Source: Nitrosopumilus sp. (GTDB lineage: Archaea; Thermoproteota; Nitrososphaeria; Nitrososphaerales; Nitrosopumilaceae). From it: 64,000 nucleotides of DNA. Below the pieces are notes generated by a model. It saw only the letters and a list, made by a program, of their open reading frames with translations. It was not told the origin of the DNA and ran no database searches. The stretch lies in assembly GCF_025699125.1 (NCBI RefSeq), contig NZ_JAILWC010000002.1:1-64000 (forward strand), written 5' to 3'. Shown in pieces: positions 26,967 through 33,948 of the stretch (positions are counted from its first letter, which is position 1; each line of letters opens with the position of its first letter). The position numbers and the translations under genes are program-made.

Positions 26967-27335
26967 GTGCAAGTATTAAGACCAGAAAATCGGCTATGCC
27001 AAGATATCATAAAAATGGACAAAACAATCAGATTTGTAGGAATTCTTTGCAAGTGTGGAAGGCTAAAGGCATATGATAGAAAAAAAGGAATCACTCCGCA
27101 ACTAACAGTTCCAGAGACAAAGCTAGTCCACAGAGAAGCACTCCTCAAGGCAAAGATGAACAAAGTATTTGACGTAAAATTAGGAAAAACAAACTGGTCA
27201 GTAGAATCAAGATATAACGTAAAGTGGATTACCGTTTATCATGATAAAGATCTCATATTGGTATCAACTGAGATTTTATCAAATCATGATAGTATAGTAC
27301 AGAAAATTATTGCAATGGTAAATGCAGGGTTTTAA
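26967..27335 (+). CDS. DUF6659-like protein
   Basis: 122 residues from GTG 26967; an internal ATG (MDKTIRFVG) would drop the helical start LCQDIIKMD, which I believe belongs to the family. The core pattern, a residue run IRFVGIL followed by GRLKAYDRKKGITPQL and later LVSTEI, fits a small roadblock/profilin-like alpha-beta fold seen in many Nitrososphaerota proteins. The function of this family is unknown, perhaps signalling or cytoskeleton-like. Assignment by memory of the pattern. Confidence 0.65.
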   Translation: MQVLRPENRLCQDIIKMDKTIRFVGILCKCGRLKAYDRKKGITPQLTVPETKLVHREALLKAKMNKVFDVKLGKTNWSVESRYNVKWITVYHDKDLILVSTEILSNHDSIVQKIIAMVNAGF

Positions 27336-27466
27336 TCATTTTTTCTTGTAGATACTATTACCTAATCACCCATAAACTCGTAAATGAATTCATGAGTTTT
27401 ATATCCATAATTTTGGAATAGATTTGGCACATAACAAACATTGTATTCAAATTTTACACACTAGAA

Positions 27467-27670
27467 TTATCTTCTTTTCAGAGACATTTTGTTTTTTAAT
27501 TTCCTGGCACGTGGTTTTGTTCGCAGTAATCTACCACAGCAAGGACACCACAAACCATCCCACAAAATAAACACTTCACATTCAGGACATCGTTTTTGGC
27601 CCTGCTCGTATCTTCCACCGTCAAGATTGCTCTTTGCAATGTATTGTTTGCAGTTACCATTACAATGCAT
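27467..27670 (-). CDS. Small zinc-ribbon protein, paralogue of the 14319 gene
   Basis: 67 residues. Cysteines in HCNGNC at the start, GQKRCPEC in the middle and CPCCGRLLRTKPR near the end, followed by a strongly basic tail (ARKLKNKMSLKRR). The spacing and several residues match the protein at 14319-14501. It stands beside other very small genes. The basic tail suggests nucleic-acid contact; no function is known. Confidence 0.75.
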   Translation of the reverse strand: MHCNGNCKQYIAKSNLDGGRYEQGQKRCPECEVFILWDGLWCPCCGRLLRTKPRARKLKNKMSLKRR

Positions 27671-27710
27671 AATAGGATCACACAGTGGTGCTAGAAAATA
27701 TTGTCGATTC

Positions 27711-27875
27711 TTATAATAATTTTTGATTTTGAATTTTTCCTCGATTTCTGTACGTTATCAGATGATATCTAATGATGTTTTTGAGTTTATCCTCAACTGA
27801 CAAATCCTCTTCAATGCAGATACTAAGAAAGTCAAGATAGTCTTGGTCTTTTACATCAAGATGGATTTTTCTCAA
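27711..27875 (-). CDS. Hypothetical small protein
   Basis: 54 residues from a TTG start (27873-27875) to TAA 27711-27713. The N-terminus RKIHLDVKDQDYLDFLSICI and the following helices (SVEDKLKNIIRYHLITYRNR) have the strand-helix-helix rhythm of ribbon-helix-helix proteins, but I cannot assign it. An AT-rich box lies about 28 nt upstream. It could be a small DNA-binding regulator or antitoxin. Confidence 0.45.
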   Translation of the reverse strand: MRKIHLDVKDQDYLDFLSICIEEDLSVEDKLKNIIRYHLITYRNRGKIQNQKLL

Positions 27876-27925
27876 TTCACAACATTAATCCCAATAATAC
27901 TGCAATCCCATGAAATCAGTTTAGC

Positions 27926-28075
27926 ATGAACAATACAAAATCCCAGGATTTGCTTGCAGCACGGTTTTCGACGCCCTTCTGCGAAATGGCAAAACATGGA
28001 TTTGGCGTATGCCTCAGTGTCGCATTTCAACATATTGCAAATCATGAGAGTGTATCTAGGAGGAATCAAGCCTAA
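27926..28075 (+). CDS. Possible small protein
   Basis: Open frame of 49 residues from ATG 27926 to TAA 28073-28075, with LLAARFSTPFCEMAKHGFG and a hydrophobic GVCLSVAFQHIA run. Codons such as CGG, TCG, ACG and CCC are rarer than in neighbouring genes. Other frames over the same DNA are also open on both strands, so the coding frame is uncertain. Confidence 0.3.
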   Translation: MNNTKSQDLLAARFSTPFCEMAKHGFGVCLSVAFQHIANHESVSRRNQA

Positions 28076-28175
28076 AAGGGCAGGTTATAGTGATAATCAA
28101 AAAGACAGAACATCAACTAGGGGTTTGCAGTTATTGCATAGTCAACATTATCAGAATGCAAATAAACCAAAAACC

Positions 28176-28286
28176 ATGAAAAGTCAAAAAGAGATATACG
28201 AATTTAAGAAAGAGTTAATCAAGACACTCAGATCTGGTGACAGTCCATATTTTGGATTATCACTTGAGAGTTTAGTTAATAATTGA
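28176..28286 (+). CDS. Possible small helical protein
   Basis: 36 codons from ATG 28176, reading MKSQKEIYEFKKELIKTLRS and then GDSPYFGLSLESL. It is the end of a longer open frame (from 27954) whose first part looks non-coding. It converges with the ribbon-helix-helix gene 6 bp downstream. Lysine-rich and amphipathic; no family recognised. Confidence 0.35.
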   Translation: MKSQKEIYEFKKELIKTLRSGDSPYFGLSLESLVNN

Positions 28287-28292
28287 TTGAGT

Positions 28293-28436
28293 TTATTTGA
28301 GCAATCTTTTGAGTTCAGTATTAATTACATTAGAAAAACTCACTGCGCTTTCTGATTTACTAATTCTCTTTGCTTGAAGGATTCTTAATTTTTTTATGAT
28401 TTCATCGTCCAATACAATTGTAATGCGTTTTCCCAC
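28293..28436 (-). CDS. Ribbon-helix-helix (CopG-like) DNA-binding protein
   Basis: 47 residues from GTG 28434-28436 to TAA 28293-28295. The N-terminal strand GKRITIVLDDEIIKKLR is the hallmark of ribbon-helix-helix dimers; two helices follow (SESAVSFSNVINTELKRLL). A TATA-like ttttaatatg lies about 28 nt upstream of the GTG, fitting a leaderless start; no ATG or TTG exists in frame before an upstream stop. Probably a transcription repressor or antitoxin, but no toxin gene is evident next to it. Confidence 0.65.
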   Translation of the reverse strand: MGKRITIVLDDEIIKKLRILQAKRISKSESAVSFSNVINTELKRLLK

Positions 28437-28524
28437 TTCAAATTTTGACGATTTGCATACATATTAAAACAATTCCATCATGAATGCAACTTCATACTTG
28501 CATCATTGATGAAAAGTTTAGAAT

Positions 28525-28638
28525 CTAATCCAAAAAGGGGTTACGGATCATGCCTCTTGCAAGGAATATCATTAGAGACACTGCAATGCTGCCAACTGCA
28601 AAGATTCCAAGTAAAACAAGACCATCGCGCTTATCCAT
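28525..28638 (-). CDS. Small single-helix membrane protein
   Basis: 37 residues (ATG 28636-28638, TAG 28525-28527). Charged start MDKRDG, one hydrophobic helix (LVLLGIFAVGSIAVSLMIFL) and a short basic end. It follows the amber-interrupted gene by 24 nt in the nitroreductase direction, so it may be in that transcript. Function unknown. Confidence 0.5.
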   Translation of the reverse strand: MDKRDGLVLLGIFAVGSIAVSLMIFLARGMIRNPFLD

Positions 28639-28662
28639 AGAAATGCTGCACGAATAATCAAA

Positions 28663-28800
28663 TTAAGCGTATTGGAATCTAGTTTGGTTTTTTAAATTTC
28701 TGTTTCTGTACAAGTTTATCACATCTATCAGAGTTGATGGTTTTCCAATACCGGGAAATGCACTACAGCCTATTCCACAATTTTTGCAAATGTGCTACAT
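28663..28800 (-). pseudogene. Small Cys-motif protein gene with amber codon at position 2
   Basis: The frame reads ATG TAG CAC ATT TGC and then stays open for 43 codons to TAA 28663-28665, encoding HICKNCGIGCSAFPGIGKPS followed by a basic helical tail. The ATG overlaps the nitroreductase stop as TGATG, the usual sign of translational coupling, so this was very likely the real start. The TAG inactivates it unless translation starts at a rare codon such as ATT or the codon is read through. CxxCGxGC suggests metal binding. Confidence 0.45.
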
Positions 28801-29399
28801 CAGAATGAATTCTCAAAGACCACATCAGATAATGGAATTTGTCCACCACGTGGTGCTGCCTCCTTTGCAGCTTTTCCAACTACCACCATCATTGTAACTA
28901 TATGATCATCAGGAAGGTTGATCAGCTTTCCGACCTTTCCGTAATCAAATCCCTCCATAGGACAGCTATCATACCCCATAGATTTTGCTGCAAGCATGAT
29001 GGTCTGTGCAGCTATCCCGCAAGAGCGAATTGCCTGCTCTTTTTCCAGAGTTTCATTACCCGAATAGGCCTGTTTAATACCGCTAACTAGGTAATTTCGA
29101 GATTCCTCAGGAACGTTTTTCCAGTATCGCTCAGGATTTCTATTCCATGCCTTCAAGTCAGCACACAAAACAATAACTAGAGAGGCTTCTGCAACTTGTC
29201 TTTGTCCGTAGGATAGTTCAGAAATTCGGTCTTTTAGTTTCTGCTCTGTAACAATTACAAATCTCCAGTTCTGAATGTTGTATGAAGTTGGAGATAAAAT
29301 TGCAGCTTCTAATAATTGATTGATTTCGTCTTTGGTCATTTCGTAATTTTTAAAACTCTTAATTGAACGTCTAGACTTTATTGCATCAAATGTATTCAT
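28800..29399 (-). CDS. Nitroreductase-family flavoprotein
   Basis: 199-residue FMN-dependent oxidoreductase. Family marks: SRRSIKSFKNYEMTKDEINQLLEAA at the start, PTSYNIQNWRFVIV (flavin site), AAQTIMLAAKSMGYDSCPMEGFD, and the C-terminal VVVGKAAKEAAPRGGQ. Reduces nitro compounds, quinones or similar substrates with NAD(P)H; the natural substrate is unknown. Upstream lies the triple-hairpin element at 29451-29568, which could be its neighbour only or part of its regulation. Confidence 0.9.
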   Translation of the reverse strand: MNTFDAIKSRRSIKSFKNYEMTKDEINQLLEAAILSPTSYNIQNWRFVIVTEQKLKDRISELSYGQRQVAEASLVIVLCADLKAWNRNPERYWKNVPEESRNYLVSGIKQAYSGNETLEKEQAIRSCGIAAQTIMLAAKSMGYDSCPMEGFDYGKVGKLINLPDDHIVTMMVVVGKAAKEAAPRGGQIPLSDVVFENSF

Positions 29400-29439
29400 G
29401 ATAGAAACAAAACATGTGCCAAATTTAACTTAATAAAAA

Positions 29440-29580
29440 ATAAAGGTGAGCTTAAGATCTGCCCCTAAAAGGAATGCAGATGACAGCTCTTCGCTTAAGA
29501 TCAGTAACCAGAGTTATCTGATGACAGCGATTGTCTTAAGGCCTGAAACTGTTGTATTCAGACGACAGACGCCTTTTCAA
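29440..29580. ncRNA. Candidate structured RNA: three tandem CTTAAG-hairpin-GACAG units
   Basis: Three units repeat with periods of 43 and 41 bp. Each has CTTAAG (29451, 29494, 29535), a 23-25 nt stem-loop, then GACAG (29482, 29523, 29564); 7-nt linkers join the units. The stems differ in sequence but all pair: ATCTGC/GCAGAT, ATCAG-TAAC/GTTA-CTGAT, CTGAA/TTCAG. That is compensatory change, as expected for RNA. Strand is open. The minus strand has a TATA-like ttaaatat near 29600 and a T-rich run at 29432-29444 that could end transcription. No protein frame fits. See findings. Confidence 0.5.
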
Positions 29581-29699
29581 AATTAATTTGTGAATTTGAT
29601 ATTTAACCAGTACTACTTTTTCCTACTAGTGGCAATCAACGTAACATGCTAAATTTCCAGATAGTGTATTTATTAGGCATACAAAGATCGCAAGACATC

Positions 29700-30713
29700 T
29701 TGAAGATTGCAGTGATGGGAATGGGTGTTGCAGGATCTTATCTCGTGGCCAGACTAAAGGATTCAGAACACGAAGTTGTAGGGTATGAAAGAAATACCGA
29801 AGAGAGACATGATTCGATTTGTGCATGGGGAACAATAAAACCAGTACTGACAGACTTTTGCAAAAAGACGGGTAGAGATTTTAATGATTTTTTGATTCAT
29901 GATGGAAAAAACATGCATGTCAAAATGAACAATGATGTAAAGTTTGACATCGGACTCAAAGGGTTATGCACATATAACAAATTAGGATTAATCAAAGATT
30001 TCATAAAAGATTCAAAGATAATTTATGGTAAATCCCCAAAACTTGAAGAGCTAGAGAAAGAATATGACATGATAGTTGACTGTACTGGATTCAACAGAGT
30101 CTATCTGCCAAAGCTAAAAGAAGATTTCTTTTTGCCAACATATGAATACAAAGTAGAATATGAAAATGGGGTTCCATATGATGACTTTTACATAGAACCA
30201 TTTCCTGGAATGTCAGGATACTTTTGGTATTTCCCACTAGGGGAGAAATGGGCACATATTGGAGCAGGAGATTACAATAAAAATCACATAAAGGCAACTG
30301 ACGAATTTTTGCAAAAACACGGGGGCAAAGTAATTGCGACAAAGGGCAGACCAATCAGACTTGCAACTCCAGACAGATGCAAGCCATACTATTCAGGAAA
30401 AGTAGTAGGGGTTGGCGAATCAATAGGAACAGTTTATGCATTGTTAGGCGAAGGAATTATTCCATCAATGCAATGTGTTGAGATATTCTTAGAAAACATG
30501 AATGATTTCAAAGCATATGAGAAAGCAGTAGAGCAACACTACAAAGTGTATGCCAAAGTGTTTAATTTTGTTCGAGCAAAAATTCACAAGGACTTTAGTT
30601 TCCTCAAAGCACTACCAGACTTTATTGCAATATTTCGCTATATGAAAAAGAACGAAGACAGATTTGGAATGAACATCAAAATTGCAGATTTGCTCAAAGT
30701 TGCCAAAGCCTAA
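29700..30713 (+). CDS. Geranylgeranyl-reductase-family flavoprotein
   Basis: FAD-dependent oxidoreductase, 337 residues. The TTG start at 29700 gives KIAVMGMGVAGSYLVARL, with the GxGxxG dinucleotide-binding motif at the very N-terminus; a TATA-like gtatttatta lies about 30 nt upstream. Later motifs include DCTGFNR, YFWYFPLGEKWAHIGAGDY and VVGVGESIGTVYALLGEGI, as in enzymes that saturate geranylgeranyl chains of archaeal lipids. A role in lipid or quinone side-chain reduction is likely; exact substrate not known. Confidence 0.82.
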   Translation: MKIAVMGMGVAGSYLVARLKDSEHEVVGYERNTEERHDSICAWGTIKPVLTDFCKKTGRDFNDFLIHDGKNMHVKMNNDVKFDIGLKGLCTYNKLGLIKDFIKDSKIIYGKSPKLEELEKEYDMIVDCTGFNRVYLPKLKEDFFLPTYEYKVEYENGVPYDDFYIEPFPGMSGYFWYFPLGEKWAHIGAGDYNKNHIKATDEFLQKHGGKVIATKGRPIRLATPDRCKPYYSGKVVGVGESIGTVYALLGEGIIPSMQCVEIFLENMNDFKAYEKAVEQHYKVYAKVFNFVRAKIHKDFSFLKALPDFIAIFRYMKKNEDRFGMNIKIADLLKVAKA

Positions 30714-31417
30714 CTAAAACTTACAGAACCAAACCCTTCTCTGTTTGTTCTATTTGATGCCATGTTGTAATCGTAAATTGTTTTAGAATAGTCCTTGAAT
30801 TCTTCTTTCATAGGGTCAAGTGTTTCTGCCAAATAAAATCCAGGGCAATCTCCAGTAAACTGGTATGTAGCATGAACACGTGCAGTTCCATTTTCGTTTT
30901 CAAGCCAGCTAGAAAATGGGTAAAGATAGCACACTCCAGGTCTGTCTGGATGCATGCTGCACCCACCCTTTTCATCTAGGAATCTGCAAGAGATGTGAGT
31001 TCCATCATCTTTCGGAGTCTCGTCTGTTTTTCTCTTCAAATTTATGGTAGTCATTGTGGTTAGTTGACCTGAGGGTCCGGGCTCCTGATATGTTACAGTA
31101 AGAGTTTCATTTTTTATAAAATCAGACGGTTTTTGATATTTCAGACCTTTCCCAATTGTAATTAGATCATCAGATGTTAACGGTAGTCTTCCTTGTCTAT
31201 CACAACAGTTGTGACAGTCAGGCCAAAAACATTTCCACAAAATGAATTTTTTCTCAGAATTAAGATACGGAACATGAAAAATCACATCTTTGACTTTGAG
31301 TGGATAATCAGACACATCGGTGATTTTACCTAACATGAATTTTCGTAGTATTGGATCAACATCCCAATCTTTTTCCAACAAGTTTAATGATTCTTCAATT
31401 TCATTTTGAGACGACAA
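30710..31417 (-). CDS. YkgJ-family cysteine cluster protein
   Basis: 235 residues from TTG 31415-31417. The putative zinc/iron-chelating cluster reads CFWPDCHNCCDRQGRLPLT and CRFLDEKGGCSMHPDRPGVC, the family's conserved Cys and HPxRPxxC. Surrounding regions are beta-rich. The gene overlaps the end of the convergent flavoprotein gene by 4 nt. Biochemical function of the family is not settled. Confidence 0.83.
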   Translation of the reverse strand: MSSQNEIEESLNLLEKDWDVDPILRKFMLGKITDVSDYPLKVKDVIFHVPYLNSEKKFILWKCFWPDCHNCCDRQGRLPLTSDDLITIGKGLKYQKPSDFIKNETLTVTYQEPGPSGQLTTMTTINLKRKTDETPKDDGTHISCRFLDEKGGCSMHPDRPGVCYLYPFSSWLENENGTARVHATYQFTGDCPGFYLAETLDPMKEEFKDYSKTIYDYNMASNRTNREGFGSVSFS

Positions 31418-31449
31418 TTAAGATATAACATCTTTTGAAGATATTATTA

Positions 31450-31770
31450 ATGTTGAGTGAAAAAGGAAAACATGCATCAGCTACTCAAAACAGAAGATGG
31501 GTGTGGAGTGAAATTATCTGGCCTCTAGTGTTAGAAGTCAATGATGTATCATTTACGCTAAAGCAATTTCAAAATAAACGTCAAAAAATATGTCAGGAGC
31601 AAAATATTTCAATTAATGTTCCGTCAAGAGGACTCGTATCATTAATGCAAAAAGGAATTCTATTAAAGGAAGGAGAAATTTATTCAATCCATTATCGATT
31701 AATCCCATACATGCGATTAAAAGCTGAATGTGATTATTCAACTGCAATTCACGAAGTTAGAATAAAGTAA
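31450..31770 (+). CDS. Hypothetical protein, possible winged-helix
   Basis: About 106 residues from ATG 31450 (a TTG 15 nt upstream is the alternative). No family recognised. The middle and C-terminal parts (LKQFQNKRQKICQEQNISI, then GLVSLMQKGILLKEGEIYSIHYRLIPYMR) have a helix-helix-wing rhythm suggestive of a small DNA-binding domain. Divergent from the YkgJ gene. Confidence 0.6.
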   Translation: MLSEKGKHASATQNRRWVWSEIIWPLVLEVNDVSFTLKQFQNKRQKICQEQNISINVPSRGLVSLMQKGILLKEGEIYSIHYRLIPYMRLKAECDYSTAIHEVRIK

Positions 31771-31868
31771 TCACATCGTTTCAAAAAATCCATAAAAATA
31801 ATTCATCATAAAAATTTCAAACAGAACAACAAATGAATATATTCTAAAACACCAAAATTTCTTCAAGT

Positions 31869-31956
31869 AGCCCGATAGTCTAGCGGTCAAGGATTCTGCC
31901 CTCTGGATCTCAAGAGTGGATAGGCGGAGACGGCAGTTCGAATCTGCCTCGGGCTA
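31869..31956 (+). tRNA. tRNA-Gln (CTG) with 15-nt intron
   Basis: Acceptor stem AGCCCGA/TCGGGCT with discriminator A at 31956. T-arm GGCAG-TTCGAAT-CTGCC. Anticodon stem CTGCC (31896-31900) pairs with GGCGG (31923-31927), leaving a 22-nt loop instead of 7. Placing an intron at the canonical 37/38 site (31907-31921) gives anticodon CTG, glutamine, and an A-U first pair that suits Gln rather than Glu. If the intron lay elsewhere, CTC (Glu) would be possible. The CCA end is not encoded. Confidence 0.85.
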
Positions 31957-31979
31957 CTGAAAAAAATTTTAAAAAGTTA

Positions 31980-32579
31980 CTATCGTGATGCTTGTGCTAT
32001 TCTTTCTAGCTCATTTTTCTTCTTAACAGAAGGAGCGTTAGGATCATTTGCTGCTGCAAGTATTAGGTGTTCTGCCATGTGTTCCTCAATTGGTTTTGGA
32101 TTGGAAAATGTGGCCTCTTTGATTGCGTCAGAGATGAATTTTAGTGCCAAGTCAACTCTTCTAATTGGAGCAACATCAACTGATACGTGATAGACAGTAC
32201 CGCCATAAACAATTCTAGTTGTATCCTCGTTTGGTGCAGAATTCTCAATTGCCCTAACTAAAACTTCAACTGGATTTTCTCCAGTCTTTAGTGCAATAAT
32301 ATCAAATGCAGTTTTTACTGTATTGAGTAGTTTAGATTTCTTACCAGTCATCCTGCCAGTATTCTTTGCGTACTTCTTTCCAAAGTGCATTGTTTTGTTG
32401 ATTAATCTCTCAACAATGTTGACATCTGCTTTGTTGAATCTCTTCAAAGCTGAGCGACCATAAGTATATGGCAAGATTTGTTTTCTCAAAGAAATTGCAG
32501 TTTTTAATCCAGGATCTTTAATTTCAATATTGGATAAATCCCATTTTCTAAATAATAACAAGTTTTTAGTTTCAGCCAT
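31980..32579 (-). CDS. rps7: 30S ribosomal protein S7
   Basis: Small-subunit head protein that binds 16S rRNA near the exit site. 199 residues with the archaeal N-terminal extension (LLLFRKWDLSNIEIKDPGL) and the conserved GRSALKRF and GGTVYHVSVDVAPIRRVDLALKFI segments. It starts 2 nt after the rps12 stop and is the last protein gene of the RNA polymerase/ribosomal block. The elongation factor gene that often follows in archaea is not here; a tRNA on the other strand comes next. Confidence 0.96.
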   Translation of the reverse strand: MAETKNLLLFRKWDLSNIEIKDPGLKTAISLRKQILPYTYGRSALKRFNKADVNIVERLINKTMHFGKKYAKNTGRMTGKKSKLLNTVKTAFDIIALKTGENPVEVLVRAIENSAPNEDTTRIVYGGTVYHVSVDVAPIRRVDLALKFISDAIKEATFSNPKPIEEHMAEHLILAAANDPNAPSVKKKNELERIAQASR

Positions 32580-32581
32580 TT

Positions 32582-33019
32582 CTATCTCCTTGGTTTCTCC
32601 TTCTTTCCAATTACTAATTCATGAAGTGATGTACCGTTAACTTTGAAAACTTTGAATCTAACACCAGGAATATCTCCCATTGCACCACCTTGTGTTGCAC
32701 CCATTCCTTGAATGTGAACTTCGTCATGTTCATCAATAAAGTTCATTGCGCCGTCTCGTGGCAAAAATGCTGTAACTGTTTTACCATTTTTAATTAGTTG
32801 AACTCTAACACATTTTCTAATAGCGGAGTTTGGCTGTTTTGCAGCAATGCCTACTTTTTCTAAGACAATGCCTCGTCCTTGTGGAGCCCCTCCAAGAGGA
32901 TCTGCTTTTTTATCAATACCAAGTTTTCTTCGCTTGTATGTAGAGATAGCCCATCGCTGTCTCTTCTTTTTAGTAGTTAAAACTCTGCCAGCAAATAATC
33001 CAAGTGGTGATTTTCTCAT
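32582..33019 (-). CDS. rps12: 30S ribosomal protein S12
   Basis: Decoding-centre protein, 145 residues. Hallmarks are [39 protein letters not shown] and the [10 protein letters not shown] and [15 protein letters not shown] segments (S23e-like archaeal form). It lies 3 nt downstream of nusA. Confidence 0.97.
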   Translation of the reverse strand: MRKSPLGLFAGRVLTTKKKRQRWAISTYKRRKLGIDKKADPLGGAPQGRGIVLEKVGIAAKQPNSAIRKCVRVQLIKNGKTVTAFLPRDGAMNFIDEHDEVHIQGMGATQGGAMGDIPGVRFKVFKVNGTSLHELVIGKKEKPRR

Positions 33020-33022
33020 ATC

Positions 33023-33487
33023 TTACATCTCCATAGTAGCACGTTCAGGACTGTTAATCAATACGCTGGTAATATCAAAATATCGTTTTGCAAGTAGTCT
33101 TGCTTTTTCTGCATTTCTGCCTTCTCTTCCAACTACGATTCCTTTCTTTCTTGGGTCGACCATAACAATTGCCTGTTTTGTCCCATCTGCTCGTGTATTT
33201 ATTTTTACTTCAGAAATGAGTTTTGAATTGAGTAATGAGGAGAGGAATTTGGCAGGATCTTCATCATATTCTACTAATTCCACATTTCTTTTAACAATAT
33301 TTTGTAATGATTTGATATGAACTCCACCTTTGCCAATTGCCAATCCCATTTTACCAGTATTAACAACAAAAATTACTCTATCTTGTTTTTCATCTTCAAC
33401 ACAATCACGTGCTGTTGCACCAGTAACATTTTGAAAAAGAGACATCATACGCATTTGATCTGTTGTTAGTTTGATTGACTGTGTCAT
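33023..33487 (-). CDS. nusA: NusA-like transcription termination factor (KH domains)
   Basis: 154 residues made of two KH RNA-binding domains, each with a GxxG loop: MGLAIGKGGVHIKSLQ and KGIVVGREGRNAEKARLLAK. The short archaeal form lacks the bacterial N-terminal and S1 domains. Standard place between rpl30e and rps12. It probably acts in elongation, termination or ribosomal RNA transcription. Confidence 0.94.
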   Translation of the reverse strand: MTQSIKLTTDQMRMMSLFQNVTGATARDCVEDEKQDRVIFVVNTGKMGLAIGKGGVHIKSLQNIVKRNVELVEYDEDPAKFLSSLLNSKLISEVKINTRADGTKQAIVMVDPRKKGIVVGREGRNAEKARLLAKRYFDITSVLINSPERATMEM

Positions 33488-33550
33488 AAGAAATCCTATT
33501 TATCTCCGACCAGAATTGTCTCATTTAAACTTTCATTAATTAAAACGCAA

Positions 33551-33874
33551 CTAATCATTTTTTTTCTCAGCTTCTGTATCTTTTAAAATTGATTTGATAT
33601 TTGCATCAGTTATTGATGTGAATGAAATTGTTGAAATTCTAAATTGCAAGCCGCATAATCTTCCTAATGCGACTGAAGTTCCTTGAAAGTTGACTAGAGG
33701 TACTTTTTCTTTTTTTGCATCTGATTCAATTTTCTCAATTATTTCTTTACTCACCGATTGAGACAATACAATTAGCTTGGAATTTTTTATAGAGTTCAAA
33801 ACTTGTTTCGTGCCCATTGTTAATTGATTTTCTTTATGTGCATCCTTCAATGATTTTTCAAGTATCTTACTCAT
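33551..33874 (-). CDS. rpl30e: 50S ribosomal protein L30e
   Basis: 107-residue member of the L7Ae/L30e RNA-binding family, with LTMGTKQVLNSIKNSKLIVLSQS and the loop VPLVNFQGTSVALGRLCG. In archaea it lies downstream of rpoA, as here, although two exported-protein genes now separate them. A TATA-like region upstream (33900-33920) may give it its own promoter. Confidence 0.93.
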   Translation of the reverse strand: MSKILEKSLKDAHKENQLTMGTKQVLNSIKNSKLIVLSQSVSKEIIEKIESDAKKEKVPLVNFQGTSVALGRLCGLQFRISTISFTSITDANIKSILKDTEAEKKND

Positions 33875-33948
33875 TTACGTTTCCTTAAGACGATCGTCTT
33901 AACAGGGCTTTATAGGTTTATTGAAAAATTACGCACATAGCAAAAAAG

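Noticed and set aside
27872..28069. 65-codon minus-strand frame opposite the 27926 gene
   Set aside because: Composition (Met, Cys, Ile rich) looks like a shadow frame; it overlaps the better 54-residue gene only at its edge and has no motif.
29440..29580. Box C/D guide RNA reading of the GATGA and CTGA motifs
   Set aside because: The second unit has TGATGA and CTGA 18 nt apart, but the first and third units lack a proper C or D box and the guide spacing is wrong; the triple-hairpin reading explains more of the sequence.
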